Shown here piece after piece: positions 8,959-16,714 of a DNA stretch of 64,000 nucleotides. The DNA comes from an uncultured Jannaschia sp. Its GTDB lineage: Bacteria; Pseudomonadota; Alphaproteobacteria; Rhodobacterales; Rhodobacteraceae. How positions within the stretch are numbered: position 1 is the stretch's first letter; each line of letters starts with the position of its first letter. The DNA lies in NCBI GenBank assembly GCA_947494145.1, contig CANLTZ010000010.1, positions 62,001 through 126,000 of the forward strand, given 5' to 3'. The notes below the pieces were generated by a model. The model saw only the letters and a program-made list of their open reading frames with translations. It did no database searches and had not been told where the DNA came from. A program made the position numbers and the translations under genes.

Positions 8959-9978
8959 TTGAAATTCCGCACGTTTGCCGCCTTTGTCGGCCCGTCCATT
9001 CTGATGATGCTTCTGTTCATCGCCTTCCCGCTGGTGACGGTCTTCATCAATTCCTTCCAGGTCACCAACCCCGTCTTCACCACGCAAGAGGTCGAAACCT
9101 GCACACCCGGTTTCCTGACCCAGACCTGCACGACTGAGGTTAAGACCATCCCCGTCATTGGCGATGATGGGGAAGTCGTGACCGTCACCGAATGGGTTGG
9201 CTTCGCCAGCTACGCGAATGTTCTGGGCGGTGAGCGAGCTATGAGTGCGCTGGCCGGCTTCGATTTCGGGGCCTTGCTGCGCATCGACTTCTGGAAGGCG
9301 TTGCGTTTCACGCTGACGTTCACGCTTTTTACGCTGCCCTTCGTGCTGGGCCTGGGCCTCGCCATCGCGGTGGTCGTCAACAATGCGGCGCGCCACATCA
9401 AGGGCCCGGTCATCTTCGTCTCGCTTCTGCCCTTCATCATCACGCCCGTGATCGGGGCGCTGTCCATTCGCTGGCTCTTCTATGGCGACGGGATCGTCAC
9501 CGTTTGGCTGGAGGCGTTGATGAACACGGACCTATCCATCGCCGCCAATGGCTGGGCCATTGAGTTTCTGATGATGTTCTACCGCGTCTGGCACGTGGCG
9601 CCCTTTGCCTTCGTCATCTTCTATGCGGGGCTGCAAACCGTGAACCAGGACACACTTGAATCGGCCATCATCGACGGCGCCTCGCGGTGGGAGCGGCTGC
9701 GCTATGTGGTCATCCCGCATCTCATGCCGCTGATCGTATTCATCACCCTCATCCACCTGATGGATGCCTACCGCGCCTTCGAGGAGGTGATCGGCTTCTC
9801 GTCCGAGAGCTACCGCATCACCCTGCAATACCTGACCTGGGACTACCTGACACCCGACGATGCCGGGAACCGGGCGGTCAGTTCCGCCTCGGCCTCGGCC
9901 ATGTTGACGATGATCGGGGTCGTTGTCCTTTTGGCCGCGCCGCTGCGCCGCACCTGGCGCGACCATAGGGGGGCTTGA
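8959..9978 (+). CDS. ABC transporter permease, sugar type (MalF-like)
   Basis: An inner-membrane permease of about 339 residues with six or more hydrophobic segments. The EAA-type loop that contacts the ATPase reads ESAIIDGASRWERLRYVVIP. A periplasmic insert after the first membrane segment carries two cysteines (ETCTPG and QTCTTE) that could pair. I prefer the TTG at 8959 (MKFRTFAAFVGPS), with a run of G upstream, over the ATG at 8914 which lacks a ribosome site; the TTG start fits my memory of related permeases. It is followed after 3 bases by the second permease. The start is uncertain, the family is not. Confidence 0.83.
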   Translation: MKFRTFAAFVGPSILMMLLFIAFPLVTVFINSFQVTNPVFTTQEVETCTPGFLTQTCTTEVKTIPVIGDDGEVVTVTEWVGFASYANVLGGERAMSALAGFDFGALLRIDFWKALRFTLTFTLFTLPFVLGLGLAIAVVVNNAARHIKGPVIFVSLLPFIITPVIGALSIRWLFYGDGIVTVWLEALMNTDLSIAANGWAIEFLMMFYRVWHVAPFAFVIFYAGLQTVNQDTLESAIIDGASRWERLRYVVIPHLMPLIVFITLIHLMDAYRAFEEVIGFSSESYRITLQYLTWDYLTPDDAGNRAVSSASASAMLTMIGVVVLLAAPLRRTWRDHRGA

Positions 9979-9981
9979 GCC

Positions 9982-11145
9982 ATGTCCGACGCATCCTTGC
10001 CACGCGCCATGCGGCAGCCCTTTTCGCTCAAGCTGGCTTCCAACGCGTTTCTTCTGGTCTGGCTTCTGCTGGCCGCTTTCCCGCTGGTTTGGGTGCTGGC
10101 CATGTCCTTCAAGTCGCCGGTGGATGCGTTTTCGTCCAACGCGCTTGAGGTGATCATCGGCCCGCGCACGCTGGCCGACGGCAATGGCGTGTCCATCATC
10201 GATATTGCCCTTGGCATCGCGGTGGCCTGGCTGTCCATCAAGGCCGCCACGCGCTGGCTGATGCCCATGGCCGCAGGTGAGGGCACGCTGCAACGGGTCT
10301 TTTCTTGGGCTGTCATTGCCATTGGGTTTGCGGTTCTGTTCGTGCTGGGCTTCTTCGTGGTCGCCCCTTGGCTTGCGCAACCGTTGGAAGCCCTGCTCGG
10401 CCCCCTTGGCCGCCCCGTCCTGGGCCTGACGACCCAGCATTATGAAGCCGTCTGGATCGAAAACGCGTTCTATGAGAACTTCCAGACCTCGCTTCTGGTA
10501 ACGGCGGGCGTGGTGACCGTGTCGCTGACCGTGGGCACGCTGGCGGGCTATGGGTTGGCGCGGTCGGGCTCGACCCTGGCGTTCTGGATCCTGATCATCG
10601 CGCTCATCTTCCGCGCCTTGCCCCATTCGGTCCTGGTGGCGGGCTATTTGCCGGTTTTCATCAACTCCGCCGAATTGTTGCGGCCTATATTGGGCGAGAA
10701 CGCCCCCACGCTTTACGGCCAACCCCTGGCCGTGATCGCGGTGCTGGTGGCGATCAACCAGCCCTTCACGATCTGGATGTTACGGTCGTTCTTCCAAAAC
10801 ATTCCCGTGGATCTCGACGAGAGCGCACGCGTCGATGGCTGCACCCATTTTCAGGCCTTCCGTTGGGTGATCATGCCGGTCATGTGGCCAGGCGTTATCA
10901 CGACCGGGCTATTCAGCTTCCTTCTGGCCTATAACGATTTTTTGGTGACGTCGCTGCTGCTGGACGCGTCCAACCAGACGATGGTTCCGGCCATTGCGGG
11001 CTACTTCAACCGAGAGACCACGACGACCGACCAAGTGGAGGCTGTGGCCGCCGCCGTTTCCATCACCGCGCCGCTGTTTCTGTTGGTGATGATTTTCCAA
11101 CGGCAGATCGTGTCCGGGCTGACGGCGGGGGCTGTGAAGGGGTAG
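9982..11145 (+). CDS. ABC transporter permease, sugar type (MalG-like)
   Basis: A 387-residue inner-membrane permease, the partner of the preceding one. The EAA loop reads ESARVDGCTHFQAFRWVIMP. It is longer than the usual 280-300 residues because an extra stretch with two or three hydrophobic segments (about residues 50-150) lies between the first membrane helix and the core permease domain. No ATP-binding protein gene follows; the next gene is a phosphoesterase. The importer must borrow an ATPase encoded elsewhere, or its gene has been lost. Confidence 0.85.
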   Translation: MSDASLPRAMRQPFSLKLASNAFLLVWLLLAAFPLVWVLAMSFKSPVDAFSSNALEVIIGPRTLADGNGVSIIDIALGIAVAWLSIKAATRWLMPMAAGEGTLQRVFSWAVIAIGFAVLFVLGFFVVAPWLAQPLEALLGPLGRPVLGLTTQHYEAVWIENAFYENFQTSLLVTAGVVTVSLTVGTLAGYGLARSGSTLAFWILIIALIFRALPHSVLVAGYLPVFINSAELLRPILGENAPTLYGQPLAVIAVLVAINQPFTIWMLRSFFQNIPVDLDESARVDGCTHFQAFRWVIMPVMWPGVITTGLFSFLLAYNDFLVTSLLLDASNQTMVPAIAGYFNRETTTTDQVEAVAAAVSITAPLFLLVMIFQRQIVSGLTAGAVKG

Positions 11146-11155
11146 GACCTGCGTG

Positions 11156-11210
11156 CCGGGGGGCTAGCCCCCCGGACCCCCCAGAGTACTTCTGGACCAG
11201 TGATGAAAGA
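11156..11210 (+). terminator. Hairpin with repeat motif after the ABC permeases
   Basis: A perfect 20-bp palindrome CCGGGGGGCTAGCCCCCCGG at 11156-11175, ten bases after the stop codon. It is followed by CCCCCCAGAGTACTTCTGG and GATGAAAG, a diverged copy of the motif seen after hairpins at 28171 and 52874. Placement at an operon end suggests transcription termination. Confidence 0.5.
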
Positions 11211-11267
11211 ACGTGGCGCATTTCAAAGAGCGTTGCGCGGGGTGCGGGTGCGGCGTAACCCACGGGG

Positions 11268-12083
11268 ATGCGAATTTTGTTTCTTGGAGATGTCATGGGC
11301 CGCGCAGGCCGCTCCGCCGTGTCGGAGCGGCTGGCTCGTTTGCGTGGCGACTGGCGGCTGGATGCGGTCATCGTCAATGGTGAGAACGCATCGTCGGGGC
11401 GGGGGCTCAACGGGTCCCAGGCCAAGGCGCTGTTGGAGGCTGGCGCTGATGTGATCACGTTGGGCGACCACGCCTTCGACCAGAAGGATATGATGCAGGC
11501 CATTGAAGCGGAGCCGCGCATTCTGCGCCCCATCAACTACGCCAAGCAAGCGCCGGGCAAAGGGTGGCGCGTTTTCGATGTTGCGGGGCGGCGGCTTTTG
11601 GTGGCGCAGGTGTTGGGTCAGGTCTTCATGTCGCGGACCTATGACGACCCGTTCAGCGCCATTGAGCCGGTGCTGAAGGCGCATCCGTTGGGCCGCGCGG
11701 TCGATGCCGTTTTGGTGGATGTCCATTGCGAGGCCACGTCGGAAAAGATGGCCATGGGCCATTTCTGCGATGGACGCGCCAGTGTCGTGGTGGGCACCCA
11801 TACCCATGTGCCAACATCCGATGCCTGCTTGCTGCCCGGCGGCACCGCCTTTCAGACCGATGCCGGCATGTGCGGCGATTATGACAGTGTCATCGGTATG
11901 GAGAAGACCGAGCCCTTGCGCCGTTTCGTCACCGGCATGACCCGGGGCCGGTTCGAACCCGCTGCGGGGGAAGCCACGCTCTGTGGGCTGTTTGTGGAAA
12001 CGGACGATGCCACGGGTCTTGCCCGCCACGTGTCGCAAGTGCGCGTCGGCGGTCGGCTGAGCCAGGCGGGGCCCGCCGCTTGA
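11268..12083 (+). CDS. YmdB-like metallophosphoesterase (TIGR00282 type)
   Basis: A 271-residue cytoplasmic phosphoesterase. Metal-binding motifs are in order: LFLGDVMGRAGR at the N terminus, VNGENASSGRG, LGDHAFD and VVVGTHTHVPTSD. In Bacillus the YmdB relative hydrolyses cyclic mononucleotides and affects multicellular behaviour; the alphaproteobacterial members are of unknown role. The ATG at 11268 lies just after GGGG. Its stop overlaps the start region of the downstream SLC13 gene, so they are probably co-transcribed. A 5-formyltetrahydrofolate cyclo-ligase gene, which I recall as a common neighbour, is absent. Confidence 0.85.
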   Translation: MRILFLGDVMGRAGRSAVSERLARLRGDWRLDAVIVNGENASSGRGLNGSQAKALLEAGADVITLGDHAFDQKDMMQAIEAEPRILRPINYAKQAPGKGWRVFDVAGRRLLVAQVLGQVFMSRTYDDPFSAIEPVLKAHPLGRAVDAVLVDVHCEATSEKMAMGHFCDGRASVVVGTHTHVPTSDACLLPGGTAFQTDAGMCGDYDSVIGMEKTEPLRRFVTGMTRGRFEPAAGEATLCGLFVETDDATGLARHVSQVRVGGRLSQAGPAA

Positions 12084-12088
12084 CTTGG

Positions 12089-13858
12089 ATGGACATGGGC
12101 CCGGGGGCCGAGGCCTGGGTAACGCTGGCGACCTTGGCGGTCATGCTGGTGCTGTTCGTGCGCGAAACCTACCCGACTGAGGTCGTGGCCATGGCGGGGG
12201 CGGCGTTTCTGTTGGCCACGGGCATCTTGCCCTATGAGGCCGGGGTGGCGGTGCTGTCGAACCCGGCGCCCTGGACCATCGCGGCCATGTTTTTGCTGAT
12301 GGGGGCGCTGGTGCGCACGGGCGCCTTGGATTGGTTCACGCGATTTGCGGAAGGGCAGGTGGGCACGCGCCCGGGCCTCGCCATCGGGCTTTTGCTCGGC
12401 TTCGTGCTGGTGGCGTCGGCCTTTGTGGCCAATACGCCCGTTGTTGTCGTGATGATCCCGGTTTTCGTGCAATTGGCGGGCGCGTTGGGCACGGTGCCGT
12501 CGAAGCTGCTGATCCCGCTGAGTTATGCGTCCATCCTTGGCGGGATGATCACGCTGATCGGAACCTCGACCAACCTGCTGGTGGATGGTGTGGCCCGCCA
12601 GCGGGGGTTGGAGCCCTTCACAATCTTCGAAGTCTCGCCATTGGCCATCCCGATTGCGCTGGCGGGGATGGCGTATCTCTACTTCGTTGGGCGCCATCTG
12701 CTGCCTGAGCGGACGTCCATGGCGGCGATGCTGGGTCAGCGTAAGGCACTCAAGTTCTTTGCGGAAGCCGTCATCCCACCCGATTCGAACCTGATTGGGC
12801 GGCGCGCCACCGATGTGCGGCTGTTCCAGCGCGAAGGCGTGCGGCTGATCGACGTGGTGCGCGGCGATGCCTCGCTGCGGCGCGAGATGGCCGAGGTTAC
12901 CTTGGAGGTCGGCGATCGCGTCATTCTGCGCACCGAAATCGCGGAATTGCTGAGCCTGCAACGCAACAAGTCGCTCAAACGGCTTGACCAGGTGGGCGCG
13001 GTGGAGACCACGACGGTTGAGGTGCTGATCACCCCGGACGCCAAGATGGTGGGCCGCCGCCTGGGCGCGCTGCGCCTGCGGCGTCGCTACGGCGTCTATG
13101 CCCTGGCGCTGCACCGGCGTGACCGCAACATTTCAGGACAATTGGAAGATGTGGTCGTTCGGGTGGGGGATACGCTTCTGCTGGAAGGCGCTGGCGAAGA
13201 TATCCACCGCTTGGCCGCCGATCTGAACCTGGTTGAAATCAGCCAGCCGCGCGATCAGGCTTTCCGCCGCGAACGCAGTTGGGTGCCGGTGGCGGCGGTG
13301 GCGGGCATCGTGGCGCTGTCGGCGCTGAATCTGGCGCCCATTCTGGCGCTGGCGCTGATGGGCGCGGTGATCGTGCTGCTGGCGCGCGCCGTGGATGCAG
13401 ATGAGGCGTTTGGCTTCGTGGATGGGCGACTGCTTGCCATGATCTTTGCGATGCTCGCGGTGGGTGCGGCGCTCGAGTCCTCGGGCGCGGTGACGATCAT
13501 CGTGGATGCCATGGCGCCGTTCCTCATGGGATTGCCAGGGCCGTTGCTTATTTTCGCGGTCTTCCTGCTGACCACCGTGCTGACCGAAACGGTCAGCAAC
13601 AATGCCGTGGCGGTGGTCGTGACCCCCATTGCCATCGCCTTGGGGCAAAGCCTTGGCGTGGATCCGCGCCCCCTGGTGGTGGCCGTCATGGTGGCGGCAA
13701 GTTGTGCCTTTTCGACACCCATCGGTTACCAGACGAACATGCTGGTCTATGGTCCAGGCGGTTATCGGTTTACGGACTTCGCGCGAGTCGGTCTGGGCAT
13801 GAACCTGATCGTCGCGATTGTGTCTTCGGCTTTGATCCCCGTGATCTGGCCGCTCTGA
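12089..13858 (+). CDS. SLC13/DASS-type transporter with two RCK_C (TrkA-C) domains
   Basis: About 589 residues. Two transmembrane halves flank a cytoplasmic centre with two TrkA-C-like domains, one from VIPPDSNLIGRRATDV to VGDRVILR and one from LITPDAKMVGRRLG to VRVGDTLLLEG. The first half has ANTPVVVVMIPV and GTSTNLL and the second TETVSNNAVAVVVTPIA, the paired substrate motifs of this superfamily. Such proteins are predicted to carry dicarboxylates, sulfate or other anions; RCK_C domains may sense a ligand. ATG at 12089 is chosen; a TTG at 12080 overlapping the previous stop is the alternative. Confidence 0.86.
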   Translation: MDMGPGAEAWVTLATLAVMLVLFVRETYPTEVVAMAGAAFLLATGILPYEAGVAVLSNPAPWTIAAMFLLMGALVRTGALDWFTRFAEGQVGTRPGLAIGLLLGFVLVASAFVANTPVVVVMIPVFVQLAGALGTVPSKLLIPLSYASILGGMITLIGTSTNLLVDGVARQRGLEPFTIFEVSPLAIPIALAGMAYLYFVGRHLLPERTSMAAMLGQRKALKFFAEAVIPPDSNLIGRRATDVRLFQREGVRLIDVVRGDASLRREMAEVTLEVGDRVILRTEIAELLSLQRNKSLKRLDQVGAVETTTVEVLITPDAKMVGRRLGALRLRRRYGVYALALHRRDRNISGQLEDVVVRVGDTLLLEGAGEDIHRLAADLNLVEISQPRDQAFRRERSWVPVAAVAGIVALSALNLAPILALALMGAVIVLLARAVDADEAFGFVDGRLLAMIFAMLAVGAALESSGAVTIIVDAMAPFLMGLPGPLLIFAVFLLTTVLTETVSNNAVAVVVTPIAIALGQSLGVDPRPLVVAVMVAASCAFSTPIGYQTNMLVYGPGGYRFTDFARVGLGMNLIVAIVSSALIPVIWPL

Positions 13859-13877
13859 TCCGCCCAAGGAGGCTGAA

Positions 13878-14339
13878 ATGCGCCCCATCCTGTTATTGCT
13901 TCCGCTCGTCGCCACCGCTGCCTGTCAACCGATTGAGACCCTGACCGACGGGATGCCCCGGGCCGCCGCGGAGCCGTCGCGCGAAACCCGCGTGGAAACG
14001 GTCGCCGTCACCGCCAATCGCGTTACGCTACGCATGACCGACGGCGCGCGCTGTGTGGGTCAACGGCCTGAGGACGTGCAATCGGGTTGGTCGGGCGTCA
14101 CGGACAATTGCGGGTACGAGCTACCCTATACGGTTGTCTTCCGCACGGGCGGCGACCCCGCGCGTTTCCGTATCGAAGCCCCCGGCGGTGCGCCCATCAC
14201 CGAAGATGGCAGCCCGGGCCCCCGCGCGGAGGTCTTTGTGACCGATGTGGATGGCGTGCGGCGGCTGTTTGTGACCGGCCTGAGCGGCAATGTCCGCATC
14301 GAGCGTGCAAGTCCCACGGCGGAGACACCCGAGAGCTGA
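13878..14339 (+). CDS. Small lipoprotein of unknown function
   Basis: A 153-residue protein with a strong AAGGAGG site before the ATG. The N terminus MRPILLLLPLVATAAC ends in a lipobox-like VATAAC, so it is probably lipid-modified at Cys16 and held in the periplasm. The mature part contains a beta-rich domain with two further cysteines (GARCVGQ and DNCGYE) that may pair. It follows the SLC13 gene by 19 bases and may share its transcript. No function is recognised. Confidence 0.7.
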   Translation: MRPILLLLPLVATAACQPIETLTDGMPRAAAEPSRETRVETVAVTANRVTLRMTDGARCVGQRPEDVQSGWSGVTDNCGYELPYTVVFRTGGDPARFRIEAPGGAPITEDGSPGPRAEVFVTDVDGVRRLFVTGLSGNVRIERASPTAETPES

Positions 14340-14394
14340 CGGACGCGGCGTCCCCGGTTCCCAACGTTGGCGCGCAATCTGACGTCGTGCCAAT

Positions 14395-14416
14395 GGATAT
14401 TTTTGCCAGGAAGAAG
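14395..14416 (+). repeat. Gene-end repeat motif (GGATATTTTTGCCAGGAAG family)
   Basis: One copy of the motif GGATATTTTTGCCAGGAAG followed by AAG. It lies between the lipoprotein gene and the convergent gene at 14527. Close copies occur at 28201, 34655, 34716 (inverted), 45430 (inverted) and 52897. The internal T run suggests a terminator role. Confidence 0.6.
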
Positions 14417-14459
14417 ACAGGGGCGGCGACGGGCGGCGCAGAGATCTCTTTGTGATCTA

Positions 14460-14506
14460 TGGCTGTTTTCGAAAAACCTGAGACGTCAGCTTTTTGAGAA
14501 CCGCCT
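14460..14506. repeat. Single-hairpin form of the TA-flanked palindromic element
   Basis: A 47-bp imperfect palindrome, starting TGGCTGTTTTCG and ending TGAGAACCGCCT, flanked by TA on both sides (14458-14459 and 14507-14508). It matches one half of the 110-bp elements at 28649, 29051, 29352, 40216 and 45219, including the AAAAACCTGAG and CGTCAGC interior. Confidence 0.6.
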
Positions 14507-14526
14507 TATTTGCTGGGCAGGTGGGC

Positions 14527-15510
14527 CTATTCGCCGGCCATGCGGGCCTCGATCACCGGCTCTGGGCGCAGACCGGCTGGGGCTGAGTGGCCCGCGGCCT
14601 CTAGATTGGCGAGCGCGGCGTTGAGGCGGCGTCGTGCGGCAGGGTCGTCGCGGCGCTGCAGAAGCGACCCGGCCATAAGCGCCGTGAGCCAAGGACGATC
14701 CATCCGGTCCACCTTGCGCATGAAGGCATCGAGCCAGACCCGGTCTTCGCGGCGGCGGCGGTAGAGTTCCGCGAAGCGCGTGGGTGTCAGATTGCCTGCC
14801 TCGGCGCCTGCGACCAGACGGTTCAAGATGCCAAGACGGTCCAGCGTCGTCCAGATCGCGCCCCCGGCATGGTACGCGGGTAGGCGTGTGACGTGGTCGC
14901 CCTGGAACAAGCTCGCATGCATGGCGTCGGCTGGGATTGTCGGGTCGGTGACGACATATACACGCTCCGCCGCGTCGATCATCCGCGCGGCATTGCCGTA
15001 GCGCGGCCCGAAGGACAGATGCCACGAGGAGCGGAAGCGGCGTTCCCAAGGCGTGATGTCGCGCGCCAAGGTGGCATAGGGCTGTGCCAGGAATACGGTC
15101 GCGCCGGGTGCGGCGACGCTGTAGGCGGCGGCGCCATAGGCGCTCATCCCGCCGCCAGCGAAGATCACCTTGTCGAATTCGTCGAAGAAGCCTTCATCCG
15201 TCAGCTCATCGAAGAACGCCGTCAGCCCGTCGGAGCGGAACCACGTCCGTCCATGGGCCACGATGTCCAGCGTGGACATTCGGCGGCGCCGGGCCAGCGC
15301 ATCGCTCCAGGGAAGGCGGGTGGGGCGGTCGGCGATTTCGGCCTCGGTCTCGAAAGTGACCAGCAGGGTCGGCCCCATGGAGCGGAAGATCGACAGATGT
15401 CGGTCGTCGATATCGCGCACGTAACCCAGCCCGCCCGCATGGCGGGCGAGGGCATCGCGGTGGTCCGCGAAGGCATCACGCGGAGCGTGTGGGTCGGGTT
15501 GGTCCGTCAT
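14527..15510 (-). CDS. Alpha/beta-fold protein, a family often labelled PAPS reductase
   Basis: A 327-residue protein resembling a roseobacter family that databases tend to label phosphoadenosine phosphosulfate reductase; I see no PAPS-reductase motifs. The central segment VIFAGGGMSAYGAAAYS looks like a hydrolase nucleophile-elbow surrounding, without a clear serine in the classic place. Other marks are GPTLLVTFET, PGATVFLAQP and DAMHASLFQGDHVTR. The start at 15510 is the first methionine with family-like sequence. It is divergent from two glycosyltransferases and may belong with them in making or modifying a surface polymer. The function is unknown. Confidence 0.6.
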   Translation of the reverse strand: MTDQPDPHAPRDAFADHRDALARHAGGLGYVRDIDDRHLSIFRSMGPTLLVTFETEAEIADRPTRLPWSDALARRRRMSTLDIVAHGRTWFRSDGLTAFFDELTDEGFFDEFDKVIFAGGGMSAYGAAAYSVAAPGATVFLAQPYATLARDITPWERRFRSSWHLSFGPRYGNAARMIDAAERVYVVTDPTIPADAMHASLFQGDHVTRLPAYHAGGAIWTTLDRLGILNRLVAGAEAGNLTPTRFAELYRRRREDRVWLDAFMRKVDRMDRPWLTALMAGSLLQRRDDPAARRRLNAALANLEAAGHSAPAGLRPEPVIEARMAGE

Positions 15511-15667
15511 CGGATCCTCGGTGCGGCACTTGGGGCAGGATAACCGATTTAAGGCGAGGATCAGGCACAAAATCACCCGAATGGCTTGCCATTTTCGCCC
15601 CATTGTCCCCGTATCTGCAACAACCAAACCGACAGCCTTGCACTGTTCCCAACGGCTCGGAGCCGCT

Positions 15668-16714
15668 ATGCCCGCCCCTTCCATCACTGTGGTGACCTGC
15701 CTGCGCGATGAGGGGCCATATGTCGTCGAATGGCTTTCCCACCTGCTGGAATTGGGGGTGAGTCGCGTGTTGGCTTTCACCAATGATTGCCGCGATGGGA
15801 CGGGCGCCGTGCTGGATGCGCTGGCGCCAGCGGGCGTGATTCATGTACCGCAGGGCGATATTCTGGAAGATAGCGGCCCGCGCCCGCAATGGCGTGCCAT
15901 GGCCGCCGCCTGGGACCACCCGGCCTGCGACGCGGATTGGCTGCTGCACCTGGATGCGGATGAGTATGTGGCCCTTGATGGCCCGGTCGACCTGCCGGGC
16001 TTGATCGATGCGGCGAAGGGCGCCCAGGCAATCGCATTGCCCTGGCGGCTTTTTGGTTGCGCTGGACGGTTTGAGCCGGGCGATGGCCCCACGCCCGCAC
16101 GGTTCAGCCGTGCCGCGCCGCCCGGTCTGGCTTTTCCGGCACTGGCCAGCTTCTTCAAGACGCTGTTTCGGCGCGACGGGCCCTTTACAGGCTTTGGCAT
16201 CCACCGGCCTGTGCAATCCGCGTCACCCATCTTTGCCGACGATACCGGTGCCCGCGACGATGGCTTGGCCGATGCACCGCAGCGCATTCTGCTTTGGCGC
16301 GGGGGGCAGTCGCCGACCGGGCGCTTGGTTCAGCTGAACCACTACTCCACCAGGTCGGTACAGGAGTTTCTGGTCAAACGCGGACGCGGCCTGCCCAACC
16401 ATGTGGGCAAGCCCATCGACCTCACCTATTGGGTGGAGCGCAACTTTAACGACACGGCCTGCACCATGATTGCCTCTCAATTGCCTGCAATGGAGTGTCG
16501 GGCCGCGACCTTGCGCGCCTTGCCGGGCGTGGACGAGGCCGAGGCCCGTGCGAAGGATTGGCACAAGGCGGAATTGGTGCGCATCCTTGCGACACCCGCG
16601 GGGGCGAAGCTTTGCGGGCGGCTGGTTCTGGCGGCCAGTAGCAGGGCACCGTCGCCTGTTCTGGGCCACGCTTTGTTGGCGCAGTATCAAGCCGCGCAGG
16701 CGGGCGGATCATGA
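15668..16714 (+). CDS. Glycosyltransferase family 2-like protein
   Basis: A 348-residue protein of the Glyco_tranf_2_4 type. The nucleotide-sugar domain starts at once with ITVVTCLRDEGPYVVEWLSHLLELGV, and the metal-binding DxD is in LLHLDADEYV (about residue 100). A later GFGIHRP and LNHYSTRSVQEFLVKRGRG match conserved acceptor-side motifs. The ATG at 15668 is preceded by GGAG. It overlaps the next glycosyltransferase by 4 bases (ATGA), so the two are coupled. It likely adds a sugar to a surface glycan; donor and acceptor are unknown. Confidence 0.8.
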   Translation: MPAPSITVVTCLRDEGPYVVEWLSHLLELGVSRVLAFTNDCRDGTGAVLDALAPAGVIHVPQGDILEDSGPRPQWRAMAAAWDHPACDADWLLHLDADEYVALDGPVDLPGLIDAAKGAQAIALPWRLFGCAGRFEPGDGPTPARFSRAAPPGLAFPALASFFKTLFRRDGPFTGFGIHRPVQSASPIFADDTGARDDGLADAPQRILLWRGGQSPTGRLVQLNHYSTRSVQEFLVKRGRGLPNHVGKPIDLTYWVERNFNDTACTMIASQLPAMECRAATLRALPGVDEAEARAKDWHKAELVRILATPAGAKLCGRLVLAASSRAPSPVLGHALLAQYQAAQAGGS

